Below are positions 1 to 10,875 of a stretch of DNA of 64,000 nucleotides, piece after piece (positions within the stretch are counted from its first letter, which is position 1; every line of letters starts with the position of its first letter). The notes beneath the pieces are model-generated. The model worked only from the letters and a program-made list of their open reading frames with translations, did no database searches and was not told the origin of the DNA. Source of the stretch: Hortaea werneckii (taxonomy: Eukaryota; Ascomycota; Dothideomycetes; Mycosphaerellales; Teratosphaeriaceae); assembly GCA_037044905.1 (NCBI GenBank), contig JBAOKB010000177.1, positions 366,056 to 430,055 on the forward strand. Reading direction: 5' to 3'. The position numbers and the translations under genes are program-made.

Positions 1-1
1 C

Positions 2-666
2 GAGCAATGGGATCAGCTTTTTGGTCACTGCCAGGCTATCTGCGACTGGCCATGCGTAGCGTTTGCGAAGGAGCTGATTGAAGCGTACCCCGAGGCGAAG
101 GTGCTGGTAACTACAAGAGATGTGGATAGCTGGCATGCGAGTACGATGAAGACTGTGCACTGGCGTGCGACTGAGCCGGAACTGAAGTTTGTGGCCAAGT
201 TTGACTGGGCTGCGGGAATGTACCAGCCAATGCTTTCCAGTATGTTCTCTACCTCATTGATCTCCCCAGGTAGTATGACTGAGCGCGATTGCTAACATTT
301 ATGACAGAGTTCTGGAACGAGTTCTGGGAAGGTGACTTCGAGAAGAATGGCAAGAGACGCTACAGAGAATACTACGAGGAGATTCGCTCGCTTGTGCCCA
401 AGGAGCGTCTGCTGGAGTACAAGATGGGTGAAGGCTGGGGCCCGCTCTGCGAGTTCCTCGAAGTGCCAGTGCCAGAGGGCAAGAAGTTTCCACGTACGAA
501 TGACACAGACGGCTTCGTTGAGCGCTGCCGCAGGCGCAACCATATGCAAATGCTCAATGTGCTGTTCCGCGCGACGGTCGTTGGTGGTGGGTTTGCCGCG
601 ATTGTGTTCAGCGCGACAATGACCATCAGGAAGTTCTTTGGAGGTCGCGGTGGTCTGCTATCGTGA
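2..666 (+). CDS. Sulfotransferase-family protein, 5' truncated by window edge
   Basis: The window opens inside this gene. Exon 2..239 (frame starting at base 2) joins exon 308..666 across a 68-nt intron with a gtatgt donor, a gctaac branch point and a gacag acceptor; the split codon becomes Lys and the frame stays open to TGA at 664-666. The first exon holds KVLVTTRDVDSWHAS, the second LLEYKMGEGWGPLCEFL followed by VPVPEGKKFPRTND. This is the pattern of the fungal P-loop sulfotransferase family (Sulfotransfer_4), which would transfer sulfate from PAPS; the substrate cannot be read. The N-terminal P-loop lies outside the window. The C-terminus carries one hydrophobic helix (about residues NVLFRATVVGGGFAAIVFSA) before a basic tail, so membrane anchoring is likely. 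Family call strong, substrate unknown. Confidence 0.85.
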
Positions 667-2190
667 GCGGGCTTCTTTGAAGATTGAGGAGGTTGCAATA
701 CTGCAACGTGACACCCTTGTGCCCTGAAGGCGGTCCGTTGCGGTTTGACAGCTGTCACATTTGCTATATACTGCGCACAAGAGATCTTGTCAGGGGCTTG
801 TGCTCGCGGGTGTTACTGGCGTTATCATTCAATGGATCCTTTTGGGCAACGTTTTCTATTGCCAGCATAACAGGAAGCAAAGGCCGGCGCGCATTGAGGG
901 ACATTTTACAAGGGCGGCGTTGGGCAAGAGTCTAAGGAGGGCGCGCTTGCGAACACAACAACAGTCACTGCGAGAAAGCAGAACCATCTATGCCATAATA
1001 CAAGTCAAATGCAACTGAAAAGTTTAACTATGTATTGCGAAAAGCATGCCATCGTCATTATACCGTGCCACGCGGCCAGCCACATTTCATTTTTGGACTA
1101 ACTCTGAGGCCATCAGCGAGTTTAATTTTCCATGGCAACAAGAACACCTCTAGAGCTACCGCGAAAACATAGTCCATCAGACTAGCTACAGATCATTCTC
1201 GGTTCACCTGGTAGTAATCCTTGGAGTCGTGCGCGGCATTGCAATATATCAGAAGCGAGAATCGGCAGCTGGCGTTGTTCCAGCCTCGCTGAGCCCCAAC
1301 GCCGTGTCACTGCTCACAATAACACAATCGGGAAAAGCATTCGTACGACTCGAACTGCAGCTGAAGTGGCGCTTCACACAAAATGCAACAATTCCAGACC
1401 GGAAAGGGGAGAAAGCCGGAAGGTGTCTGGTGAGGCAGACTGGCTGCTCTTCCTTGACGATCGCCTCCTGTCTATCTAACGTGGGGTGTTTCATTTCACA
1501 CACAGGGGTTACAGTGGACCCTTGGATTTCGGCTGATCTCCATTTGAATGCAGATGCATGTCGAGGATGTCAAACGTGCCGTAGGTGAAGCCAGGTGGAG
1601 AACACTGACAACTCTCTCAACCCTCTTCTGCCCACTATGGAACCACACCTGGATAGCAGAAGACATTTCATATAGCATTATCTCTCTTGTTCAGTGATAT
1701 CTTCATGCATCCCTAGTTAGTGCAAAGGTTATACATAGACTACCCACTATTGCGACGCTTAATGAGAAGCATGGTTTTGAAACCAGTGCTTTTTTAAGGG
1801 TCTATCGCAGTCACCAGTCCGCAACCGTTGTTGTCGAGTGGCATATTATTGCGCGGCGCCGACGCTATCGGAAGGCCCGTGAAGGTAAAGGGTCTGAAAT
1901 CTGGACTTGCTACTCACGTTACGCCTGCAGGCATGGAAGAAGGGGGGCGCGGGAAATAATAAACTACATGTCCGTAATCGCCGCCGCGTTGCCGCCCTGG
2001 TAGTGTACTGTAGCTTGCTGCTGCATGCCAACTTTCTGTGGCTGCGCCTCTCGTGACTTCAATGATCCTTTCTTCTCTGTCGCGTTGCCTTTCGTCTGCA
2101 TCCTTTTCATCTCTAATTCTTTTCTTGCGTACAGCCGATTCATGACCGTGTGCTGCTAGTGACTGACGGAGCGCAAACACAGCCGCTCCG
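667..2190. other. Intergenic, no gene supported
   Basis: About 1.5 kb between the sulfotransferase stop and the start of the arylsulfotransferase gene. Only short overlapping ORFs occur on both strands, none with a recognisable domain or splice structure. It presumably holds the 3' UTR of the first gene and the promoter of the second. Confidence 0.5.
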
Positions 2191-4388
2191 ATGCCATTCT
2201 TTTCACAATATTTCCATGCATCCCCGGGTGGACGCGTATGGAGGAGCCTGTGGTGCTTGGGTTTACTCCTCCTGCGGGTAGGGCAGGCGCAACTGAATAA
2301 CGACACATCACCGACTTCACAATTCAAATCCGTAGGTTCCCACTGAAGTTTCTCACGTGCGGATAAAGTTGAAACGAAACACATAAGCTGACCAAAGGCT
2401 ACCTTCCCACTGAACAGAGACCTGACCTCCACGCGCCTATAATCGACTTCCAAGTACTCAAGCCCGAACTCGTGCAGCCTGGATACATCTTCCTTGCGCC
2501 CTACAGAAACGTCGATCCCGGCCCGTACATCTACGATAATTATGGCAACTTGGTCTGGTCAGGGGCAGGCTCCAGCGGACCCAAGACTGCCCACGCCCCA
2601 CGAGTCTGCACGTATCAAGGCAGCGACCACCTCTGCTACTTCCAAGGCGAGCAGCACCAGGGATTTGCCAGAGGACATGGAGTAATTATGGATCAGAATT
2701 ATAGGATTGTGAAGACGGTGGAGAGCTCGGGAGCAGGCGCAAGCAGTGATATGCATGAATACAAGATGACACCGTATTCAAACGGGACCACGGTCCTTAT
2801 GACAGTATATCAGCCGAGGCAGTACGACCTCACGATCAATCCCGAGATTCAACGTCTACCACGGAATGGGCTGGATAGTGGAGGGTGTATTTCAAGAGGT
2901 GGAGATTGATACTGGGAGGGTGGTATTCGAATGGCGATCCCTTGACCATGTGGACCCAGGCCTTAGTTGGACTCTGCCAGCACGACCGATACTAGTGGTG
3001 ACGGTTTACATGAGCAGAGCCCGTGGGATTACTTCCATCTTAACTCGATTGACAAGAACATCGACGGCGATTATCTGATTTCTGCACGCCATGTGAGTGC
3101 CATTTACAAGCTTTCTGGAAAAGACGGCAGCATCATGTGGCAGATGGGTGGCAACGCACCCACTATCAACACCACCAACTTCCTCTTCGCTTATCAACAT
3201 CACGCGAGGTGGCAGTCAGAGAACGAGACCCACAGCGTGATCTCCTTCTACGACAATGGCAGCAACACGTTCAACACCACCAACGAGTTCTCGCATGGCT
3301 GGATAATCGAAATCGATCACACTACAAGCCAAGCCACAATGGTCAAGGAGTTCAGTGCGCCGGAGCCTGAGGGCGGACTTCTCTCTGGCTCACAGGGCAA
3401 CATGCAAGTGCTGCCAAACGGAGGCGCTCACATTGGCTGGGGCGAGCACTCGTACTTTTCGGAACACCTTCCTGACGGAGAATGCGTGCAGTATGGCATT
3501 GTAGCACAGAGACCATCCAACGTCATGATCTACCGCTCAAACAAATACAACTGGACTGCCCAGCCCTTGACCAAGCCAGCACTCTGGACATTTAGCTGGA
3601 TGGGAGATAACATGGTGTCTTACGTCTCATGGAACGGTGCCACTGAAGTCAAGACCTGGAACTTTTATACGGGCAATAGCTCGAACGGGCCATGGACGTA
3701 CGCTGGAAATGCTTCGAAATCCGGGTTTGAAACGGAATATCACTCACCAGCTTTTGCTGAATGGTCATATGCCGAGGCCTTCGATGGCGATGGAAGAGCG
3801 CTCGAGACAAGCGTCATTGCGCGTACCTTCCAGCCAAGTGAAAGCTTGACGCAATATTGCAATGAGCGAGGCTGCGACAAGTCTGAGAAGGCAGAGGGTG
3901 ACGACCACATGGAGTACGAAACCGAGTTCGAGGTCAACCCAGAGTACCTCTCTCCGAATAGAGGTTTTAACACGAGCCATTACTTCGCAGACTCAGTGAT
4001 TGATGCCAACAGCTCTGTGTTGACCCCTGAATACCATGGGGAAGGACACGGCACGCCCAGTACATCATCAGACTCTTCAGATGCTAACAGCACGTCAAAA
4101 CACGATTCGCGACTGAGCGGAATATCCCCAATCGGTTTGATCGTCGGCGGTATCCTCCTCGGATTCGGCGTGACGATCTTCGGCTTCTTCCTCTACACCC
4201 ACGGCGCTTTCAGGAGTTTTGAGCCCCTCGCGGACAAGGTCTCGAAGAACGCCTTTGGAAGCAATATCTTCGGCAAGTACTCGAGGATAGAAGAGAAGGA
4301 GATGGACGGCTTTGAGTCTGGGAGCTCTAGCAGTCCCGGGAGCCGGAAATCGGCATGCTTAGGAGGCATGGATGGATGCAAAGGCTAG
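2191..4388 (+). CDS. Arylsulfotransferase (ASST)-family membrane protein, disrupted by two compensating frameshifts
   Basis: Exon 1 (2191..2331) encodes an N-terminal hydrophobic signal/anchor, WCLGLLLLRVGQAQ. An 86-nt intron (2332..2417, gtaggt donor, gctgac branch) leads in frame to RPDLHAPIIDFQVLKPELV, the typical start of the fungal Arylsulfotran_2 domain. Later conserved blocks are QPGYIFLAPYRN, SPWDYFHLNSIDKN, GDYLISARHVSAIYKLSG, WQMGG and GSQGNMQVLPNGG. A C-terminal transmembrane helix (IGLIVGGILLGFGVTIFGFF) precedes a short basic tail, giving a lumenal/extracellular beta-propeller with many N-glycosylation sites. The reading frame is broken: near 2841-2862 the conserved sequence moves by +1 (VYHGMGWIVEGVFQEV, then VVFEWRSLDHV) and near 2960-2967 it moves back. 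The unshifted frame has stops at 2907-2909 and about 2962. Either assembly errors or a young pseudogene; no GT-AG intron explains the shifts. Confidence 0.75.
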
Positions 4389-5739
4389 GCTTGCTAAAGA
4401 TGACTCTCCTCCATGGAGATTATGGGTGCGCGGCCACTCTCTTTGCGAGATTTGCTTTTTCACGATGCGAGCAGGCAGGAGCCTTGCTCGGTGCATGGCA
4501 TGGCGCTTTGATGGATTGGCTAGAGATTGTGCATTTAACACGGTGGCGTTCCAAGCCGGGTCTGACTAGGCGTCTGTGTTCTTTTAAGATATCCCTTAAA
4601 CACCGCACAAGTGCAGCCTACAACCCACGCAATCTGACGTGGTCTGATAGGACATATTTCAAACGTGGTGCTAGTGTGCTCGTGTCCGGGAAGTAACGCA
4701 GTAAGGCCGCTGACAACGAGAATTATAAAAGGGAGCGGTCTTCTCTCAGCGTCTTTTTTTCTTCGTCTCAGCTTTCGTTGTTGCATGTTACTCCGCTTGG
4801 CACTCAGTATACCTCTGTGGCTTTGACGCTGAAATGGCGATTTGCAGGTGCATAGACGACAATGACGCCTTCAATTCAAAGCAGCTGACGACGCCTTCTT
4901 GGTGCATCCCCGAAGCCCAGCCTGGCCCTCAGCTGGCGGCGTCAGGGATTGTTTGAGCCCTCATTCCACTGCGTATGCGATCGTTGGTGGTGAGGGCTGG
5001 CATCGCGCCATCAACCAATACATCAAAGGGAGAAAGGCATCGTTATCGTCATCATTGCCGTCCATTCTCAATCAGACCTGTAGCCCTGCGGGCTGGACAG
5101 CGTCGACAGCCTGAAACGCCGCCTCTCATCCGAAACGCCGGCTTGGCTGCATCGCATATTGGTGCACGGCGCCCGCTCAGGCATGGATCTGCCGTGTGCG
5201 CGCTGACTCGGACGAGGTTCTCCAACGTCGTCGCTGATAATAACCTGATCGGTTTCGGGCCTTGCAATAATAATAATTATTGTGAGGGTCCGGCGAGAGG
5301 GGGGTGAAAGAGGGGGGTGGAGCGATCCCAACCTTTACAGCCTCGCTCCAGAAGCGTAGGCGACGGGCCTCTCGTTGACATTTGCTTGGCGGCACACCTT
5401 ACGGATGTCACTCTAATAAGTGGGTGGTTTGCTGAAGACGGCTCCGACTTAGGGCGGTGGTACGCAAGCAGCTTTGACGGCGTCCTCGCAAGGGCTACGA
5501 TTGTCTAGCAGGGGCTTGCGTTGCCGTAGGGCTGTAGTAAATCGCATACGTTTCTAACCTTGCCATAGCGGAATCTCTGCCGAGTGAGCCGTCGCCGACC
5601 TGGGACCAGTCCACCTCAGTGCAGACAACAGAGTGGCCTTTGGAGGCTGGAGGGATTTGCAGGTGTTGCTGTCATTTATTATTAACCTCCAACCCCGGCG
5701 TTCACGACGGCACCTGTTGCACGGTGATCACGTCTTCGG
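4389..5739. other. Intergenic with TATA-like promoter element
   Basis: No gene recognised in 1.35 kb. A TATA-like ttataaaag at about 4725-4733 is followed by a CT-rich tract (about 4740-4770), a common fungal core-promoter/TSS arrangement on the + strand. It could start a long leader for the MFS gene at 5740 or an unrecognised transcript. A short ataataataattatt microsatellite lies near 5266-5280. Confidence 0.35.
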
Positions 5740-7833
5740 ATGCCGGAAGCACCTGCTGGCATGGCTCACCAGCGCAAGACCTCAAGGCACGTCCGTTCTA
5801 CCTCCGAAGCCATACGGGCAGAGGACTTTCAACGCAGATCCATTGCCGACCACAATCGACCGGTCCTCGACACGGACTCGCCCTACGCAGACGAAGAACC
5901 TCTTTACAGTCGCTCAGAGTCCATTTCGATAGAAAGAGGCGGCGGTAGCCGATCATGGTCGCCGGCGGCATTGGAAGATGGTGACACGCGTACACCGAGG
6001 ACAAGTCAACATCGACCGCTTTCACCCTCGCGTAATCTGCCCTCAGGCGCATCCACACCCAGCCAGACCGAGACGCAGCATGGCCACCCCATAGCCAATT
6101 ACCCTCCACCACCGCCGACATGGTCCAACATGCCCAACAAGGGCCAGCTGGCCATTCTCTCTGCCTCACGCTTCGTCGACTTCTTCCAGATGGCTGCGCT
6201 ACAGACATACATGGTGCACCAGCTGAAGTCCTTCGATCCTGAACTTCCGGATTCAACCATATCGCATCAGGCGGGTGTGTTGCAGGGGTCATTCACAGCT
6301 GCGCAGATCATCACAAGCATATTATGGGGAAGAGCAGCCGATCAGCCATCAGTTGGAAGGAAGCTTGTTCTAAACATTGGGTTAATCGGGACGGGCATTG
6401 GATGCATTGGGGTTGGATTCAGTAAGACATATGGACAAGCTGTCTTCTGGAGATTATTGAGTGGTGCTATCAATGGAACTGTAGGCTCGGCGAGAACGAT
6501 GGTGGCAGAGGTCACACCGAAACCATGGCATCCGCGGGCGTTTCTCTTGCTTCCGGCAGCTTTCAACGTTGCGAACGTCCTTGGTCCAATCTTATCCGGC
6601 TTGCTCGTGAATCCGACTGAGAACTTCCCGCATTTATTCGGGCCGGGGAGTACATTTGGCGGATCGGATGGAGTAGGCTGGATGAAGACCTACCCTTTTG
6701 CAGTTGCGAATTTGCTTAGTACAGTGCTCCTGTTCTTGGAAGCTATTCTGGTGCATTTTGGATTGGAGGAAACATTGAAAGGCAAGCAGCCGATGGAGCT
6801 GTCGACTTTCGATCCTGTCAGGGGATTCCGATCTCTTTACGGCTCAGCCGTCAACGCGAAGAACAGAGGATACAGCCTCATTCAGCAGAATCAGCGAGAG
6901 GGGTTGCTCAACGGTCAAGAACGTGGCTCAATGGAAATGGACCGATTAGCACCCACTGGCGAAAAGGTGGACGAGAAGCCTGTCCAAAGATTACCGTTCC
7001 GACGGATATGGACATCAAACGTCTTGTGGGTTATGGTCAGCATCGCTGTCTTTGATTTCCATATGGGCGCTTTCGCCAATCTTTGGATCCTCTTCCTTGC
7101 CACGCCTCGCGAATTCGTCTCCGATGCGCCTGATGCGCCCCCGCCACCGCAGACTGACCCAGCGCCGGTCAAGGATGAGCAGTTTGCTGCGAGATCTGTC
7201 ACGAAGGCCGCGCGAAGCGTTTTCAAATTCGCCTCTGGCCTCGCTTTCCCACCACCCACTATCGGTTTCGCTATGGCTATCATCGGCTTCATCGGCGTCG
7301 CTTTGCAATTCATTCTGTACCCATGGGCAAACTCCCGATATGGCCTCATGCGATGCTTCCGAGGCTCACTATTCTTCTTCCCCTTGGCCTATTATCTTGC
7401 GCCGTACATTGCGCTCCTTCCCTCGTCGTCACCGCCTCCGGACCCGGCGAGTGGATGGGCAGTCTGGCTTGGAATAAGCTTCGTTCTGTTCTTGCAGGTT
7501 GCCGCACGTACCTTCGCGTTGCCAGCGAGTATCATCTTGCTGAATAATTCCTCGCCCCACCCCAGTGTGCTGGGAACCATCCATGGAGTGGGACAAGCTT
7601 GTTCAGCGACGTTCCGTACCATTGGACCTATCTTGGCCGGATATTGGTACGGCATGTGGACCGAGCGTGGCATCGTGGGAATGGCATGGTGGATTGTAGG
7701 GTCAGTTGCTGCCTTGGGCTGTATTGCTTCGTTCTGGGTGAGGAATGGCAGTGGGCACGAAATCTTTCTGCCAGGTGAGGAGGAGGAAGAGAAACAGGCT
7801 GGTGCTGGGAGTGGAAGCGGTGATGGTAGATGA
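5740..7833 (+). CDS. MFS transporter, ZIFL/YCR023C-like, 697 aa
   Basis: Single-exon major facilitator superfamily carrier. A long hydrophilic N-terminal tail (about 130 residues, Ser/Pro-rich, ending PPPPPTWSNMPNKGQL) precedes the first membrane helix (LAILSASRFVDFFQMAALQT). The loop 2-3 signature GRAADQPSVGRK is present, followed by GLIGTGIGCIGVGFS and further helices with a large cytoplasmic loop between the two six-helix halves. Family members resemble plant zinc-induced-facilitator-like carriers and yeast YCR023C; substrate unknown. A second in-frame ATG lies seven codons downstream (5761), so the exact start is uncertain. The same family recurs at 55133-57086, but with introns and a short N-terminus. 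Confidence 0.88.
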   Translation: MPEAPAGMAHQRKTSRHVRSTSEAIRAEDFQRRSIADHNRPVLDTDSPYADEEPLYSRSESISIERGGGSRSWSPAALEDGDTRTPRTSQHRPLSPSRNLPSGASTPSQTETQHGHPIANYPPPPPTWSNMPNKGQLAILSASRFVDFFQMAALQTYMVHQLKSFDPELPDSTISHQAGVLQGSFTAAQIITSILWGRAADQPSVGRKLVLNIGLIGTGIGCIGVGFSKTYGQAVFWRLLSGAINGTVGSARTMVAEVTPKPWHPRAFLLLPAAFNVANVLGPILSGLLVNPTENFPHLFGPGSTFGGSDGVGWMKTYPFAVANLLSTVLLFLEAILVHFGLEETLKGKQPMELSTFDPVRGFRSLYGSAVNAKNRGYSLIQQNQREGLLNGQERGSMEMDRLAPTGEKVDEKPVQRLPFRRIWTSNVLWVMVSIAVFDFHMGAFANLWILFLATPREFVSDAPDAPPPPQTDPAPVKDEQFAARSVTKAARSVFKFASGLAFPPPTIGFAMAIIGFIGVALQFILYPWANSRYGLMRCFRGSLFFFPLAYYLAPYIALLPSSSPPPDPASGWAVWLGISFVLFLQVAARTFALPASIILLNNSSPHPSVLGTIHGVGQACSATFRTIGPILAGYWYGMWTERGIVGMAWWIVGSVAALGCIASFWVRNGSGHEIFLPGEEEEEKQAGAGSGSGDGR

Positions 7834-8201
7834 TGAACAAGCCATGGCGCCGTAGAGCGCTTCAATGGTGGCGATGTGATGTCCATGCCCCGGAAACCCC
7901 GAGGTGAGACATCTTGTGTATATCATGTATAGTCTTCTCATAGCGTACCTACAAAACATGTCATCCTATCTGGCGCTTGAGGTCTCTTTTGATTGTATAT
8001 TGCTTGTGAATCACCTATTTGGTCACTAGTTGCATGCCGCCGAAATAGGGGAGCCACCTTAGACAAGAACGAGTCGACGGAGATAAGCTCGGAGCGGGTA
8101 CTCCCGTGGTCCCGGATCTTGAAGCTTTGTATCGCAGCTTCCATCCTCGACCGCGCTTTCTCGAAAAACACTACAACAACGAGAAGCCATTGTACGCAAC
8201 A
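7834..8201. other. Short intergenic region
   Basis: 368 bp between the MFS stop and the start of the coiled-coil nuclear protein gene, both on the + strand. Nothing beyond expected UTR and promoter sequence is visible. Confidence 0.5.
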
Positions 8202-10394
8202 ATGGCACCACGAAGATCGCGCCGGCTCGCAAGCCAGGAGCCAGAAGACGATGTCGGTGAGTATACCATCTCACCAATGCGCAAAGCTCGCCGCGCCGCC
8301 GTATTCGACGTCGACGCGGCCATTGACAGGCGGTTGGCCGGCGAGCGCGCCTTCATATACCGGCTAACAGTAGATGAACGTAAAGCCGTAATCGACGGCC
8401 TTACAGACAGGAATGCGCGCCTGACCTCCCGGATTGGCGACCTGGAGGAAGAGGTCGCGAAGGCGAATCCGGCCGCTTCGGGGAGGAAGCGGTCTCTGCA
8501 ACAGGCCGCTGCGCGCGAGCGCATCGAGCGGCAAGCAAAGCAGCGGCGCCAACTGCGCGAGTCTGCTACGCCTTCCTCGACCCCCTCCAGGCGCCAATCG
8601 CCGGAGTCAGAGCAGCAGCAAGAAGAGGAGTCACGTGCACAAACAACAGCGGCACTAGTGACGACACCCGGGCAAGACGAGAAGGAGCAACACACTCAAG
8701 CTCTGACCACGATTCTCGAGAACGCCGCAAGCACCCCGCCGGCGAACAACCAACCTGTGCCGATGTGGCGCAAGTTCATGCAAAACGCGACCAACTATCT
8801 CAGCCCCTTCAAGCGTCGCCCCACCCAGGAGCCGACAGCAACACCACAGATCGTGGCATCTGAGCGCAAGAGGCAGGCACCGGTGGAGAGCACTGAGCAG
8901 ACCGTCAAGCGCGTTCGCACCGTCGAGCAGCCGAGGCGTTTACAACCGATCCACTCAGAAGCGTCCACCGCCCAAGAAACACCGACACAAAAGCGTATCA
9001 CCGCAAGTATACCACAGAGTGCCCCAGCTGCGCGCAGGCAACTATTGAGGCAGCCGCGAGAGGCCAAGCAAGCCATCAGAGGACGCAGATCGCCAAGCGT
9101 GGAAAACACCTCCAAGGACACCAGAGCTGCACAGAAGCAGTCATTCACATCCTCACGCGAAACTTCTCCAGCAGCTCAGAAGCAAGTCACTGCAGCTGAA
9201 AATATTACTGACACCAAACACTCTCCCATAAATGCCAAGAGTCAGGCTCCAATTTCGGAGCTTGAAGAGCTGACACCAGCAAGCCGTAAACGATCAGCGC
9301 CTAGCGACGATACCGCTGCCACGCCCCGTCCAGCTAGTCACAATACCAGTACGCCAAAGATCAAGACCCCTCACACATTCCACGGTCCCTCGTCCAAGAA
9401 CTCTCAAGTACCAACTTCACTCTCTACTGTCACAGAGGAGTCAGACATCTCGCGTATTAAGAATTCCGTGCTGTCCACGAGTACCCCGGCTCCGCCGATG
9501 ACGACACCGTCCAGAATGCCTCACCAACGTCGCACCGTCGCCGAAGCACGCCGTTCCCGCCTCTCTCATGGTGGTGGTCTCGGTACTCCGCGCCTTGGCA
9601 CTCCACGTCTCAGCTCTCGCCAGAACCAACATGATGCTTGGAGCCGTGGAGCTTCTACCGCCCCACGCCCGTCCACCGCCGTCCGACCTGTGGACAACAA
9701 CGCCGATCGTCGCTTTGAAAAGATGGAGCGTATGCGTCGCCTGCAGCGTGAGCTTGAGGAACTGCAGAAGGATGAGGACATTCGGGAAATGGAATCACAC
9801 AGGCGTAAGAGGGTCAAGGTCGATGATCTGCAATGGATCCCGCACAACAGACCGGGCGAAGGCAGCGGCACATTCAGAGTGCCTGATTGGGATTCTGACG
9901 ACGAGATGGAGGTCGAAATTGACGTTCCACTCAGGACGAACGTCTTTGAGGAAGTGAAAGAGAAGGAGCCGGAACCGGTGAAGGCTTCCAGTCCTGTGAA
10001 ACAGCCGAGCATGATGAAGCAGCCGAGCCCAATCAAGCCGCTGAGCCCAGTGAAGCAGCCGAGCTCGTTGAAACCGCCACAGGCAATCAGACCTCCCAGT
10101 CCGGTCAAACAGGTCAGCTTCAGCCCGGTGAAGCAGGTGCAAGAATTTCACCAGTCTACGAGCACTGCACCAGGAGACGATACGACCGAAATTAGCGAGT
10201 TTAACTTTCCAAGTGTTGGATCGAGAGCTGCGGACGACACGCACGACACGCACGAAATCAGCGAGTTCAACTTCCCAAGCGTTGGACCGCGAAACCCTGC
10301 TGACGTGCTCACGCCCGAGGAGGAAAACTCGTGCAGAGAGGAATTTGCCGCCGGGTTCCAGAAGTTTCTGGTCGAGAAGGGCTACACCTACTAG
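8202..10394 (+). CDS. Coiled-coil, Ser/Pro-rich putative nuclear protein, 730 aa
   Basis: Start chosen at the ATG in caacaATGGC (8202); the frame is open further upstream but without ATG. The N-terminus is basic (MAPRRSRRLASQ) and is followed by a helical, heptad-like stretch (about residues 35-120, RLTVDERKAVIDGL and onward). The middle is low-complexity Ser/Thr/Pro/Lys with an amphipathic-looking segment MWRKFMQNATNYLSPFKRRP (8764-8823). A second coiled coil (RRFEKMERMRRLQRELEELQ) is followed by TFRVPDWDSDDEMEVE, then about five SPVK/SPIK units (proline-directed kinase consensus) around 9985-10140. Near the C-terminus EISEFNFPSVG occurs twice (about 10190-10290). No catalytic domain is seen. 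Basic tracts, SPxK sites and the amphipathic segment suggest a nuclear-envelope or chromatin protein, possibly nuclear-basket-like; that is inference only. Confidence 0.75.
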   Translation: MAPRRSRRLASQEPEDDVGEYTISPMRKARRAAVFDVDAAIDRRLAGERAFIYRLTVDERKAVIDGLTDRNARLTSRIGDLEEEVAKANPAASGRKRSLQQAAARERIERQAKQRRQLRESATPSSTPSRRQSPESEQQQEEESRAQTTAALVTTPGQDEKEQHTQALTTILENAASTPPANNQPVPMWRKFMQNATNYLSPFKRRPTQEPTATPQIVASERKRQAPVESTEQTVKRVRTVEQPRRLQPIHSEASTAQETPTQKRITASIPQSAPAARRQLLRQPREAKQAIRGRRSPSVENTSKDTRAAQKQSFTSSRETSPAAQKQVTAAENITDTKHSPINAKSQAPISELEELTPASRKRSAPSDDTAATPRPASHNTSTPKIKTPHTFHGPSSKNSQVPTSLSTVTEESDISRIKNSVLSTSTPAPPMTTPSRMPHQRRTVAEARRSRLSHGGGLGTPRLGTPRLSSRQNQHDAWSRGASTAPRPSTAVRPVDNNADRRFEKMERMRRLQRELEELQKDEDIREMESHRRKRVKVDDLQWIPHNRPGEGSGTFRVPDWDSDDEMEVEIDVPLRTNVFEEVKEKEPEPVKASSPVKQPSMMKQPSPIKPLSPVKQPSSLKPPQAIRPPSPVKQVSFSPVKQVQEFHQSTSTAPGDDTTEISEFNFPSVGSRAADDTHDTHEISEFNFPSVGPRNPADVLTPEEENSCREEFAAGFQKFLVEKGYTY

Positions 10395-10704
10395 GACCAC
10401 CAGATCGACGAACGGTCTACCTGCATTACAAGTTTGGAAGCGAGCATCAAGTTGATTGAGCCAGTTGGCAGTCGTTTTTGGCTGACCACACAAGCGCGGT
10501 GTTGAAGGCGTTTTTGCTTTTTTTTTTTTTTTCTTTTGCATTGGTTTTGGGAAGGACGAAATATGTCCTCACATTTTCGGGATTGCTTTATGAGATGTCA
10601 TTCAAGCGCGATGCATCGGTGTCACTCCACCTGTGCAAGGTGTGCTATGCGCGACAGTGCGGGGGAAAAGTTGCTTTCTTTTTTGACGAATATGCGACTG
10701 CATG

Positions 10705-10875
10705 GCATGGTGTCCAGGCGTTCTGCTTCCCGACGACAATCACCACATCTCTCCGAGCTTCGACATTGCGGAGACATGCATGGAGTTCAGGCGTTCTGCT
10801 TCCCGACGACATTCACCACATCCTCTCCGAGCTTCGACATTGCGGAGACATGCATGGTGTCCAGGCATTGTTCCT
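10705..10875. repeat. 73/74-bp tandem repeat, two copies plus a partial third
   Basis: Units start at 10705, 10778 and 10852 with GCATGG. Each full copy carries caggcgttctgcttcccga and ctccgagcttcgacattgcg. Copies differ by a few substitutions and one indel. They lie about 300 bp past the stop codon at 10394. Confidence 0.85.

Noticed and set aside
1914..2453. 179-codon minus-strand ORF overlapping the arylsulfotransferase start
   Set aside because: It is antisense to the well-supported first exon and intron of that gene, and has no domain or splice support.
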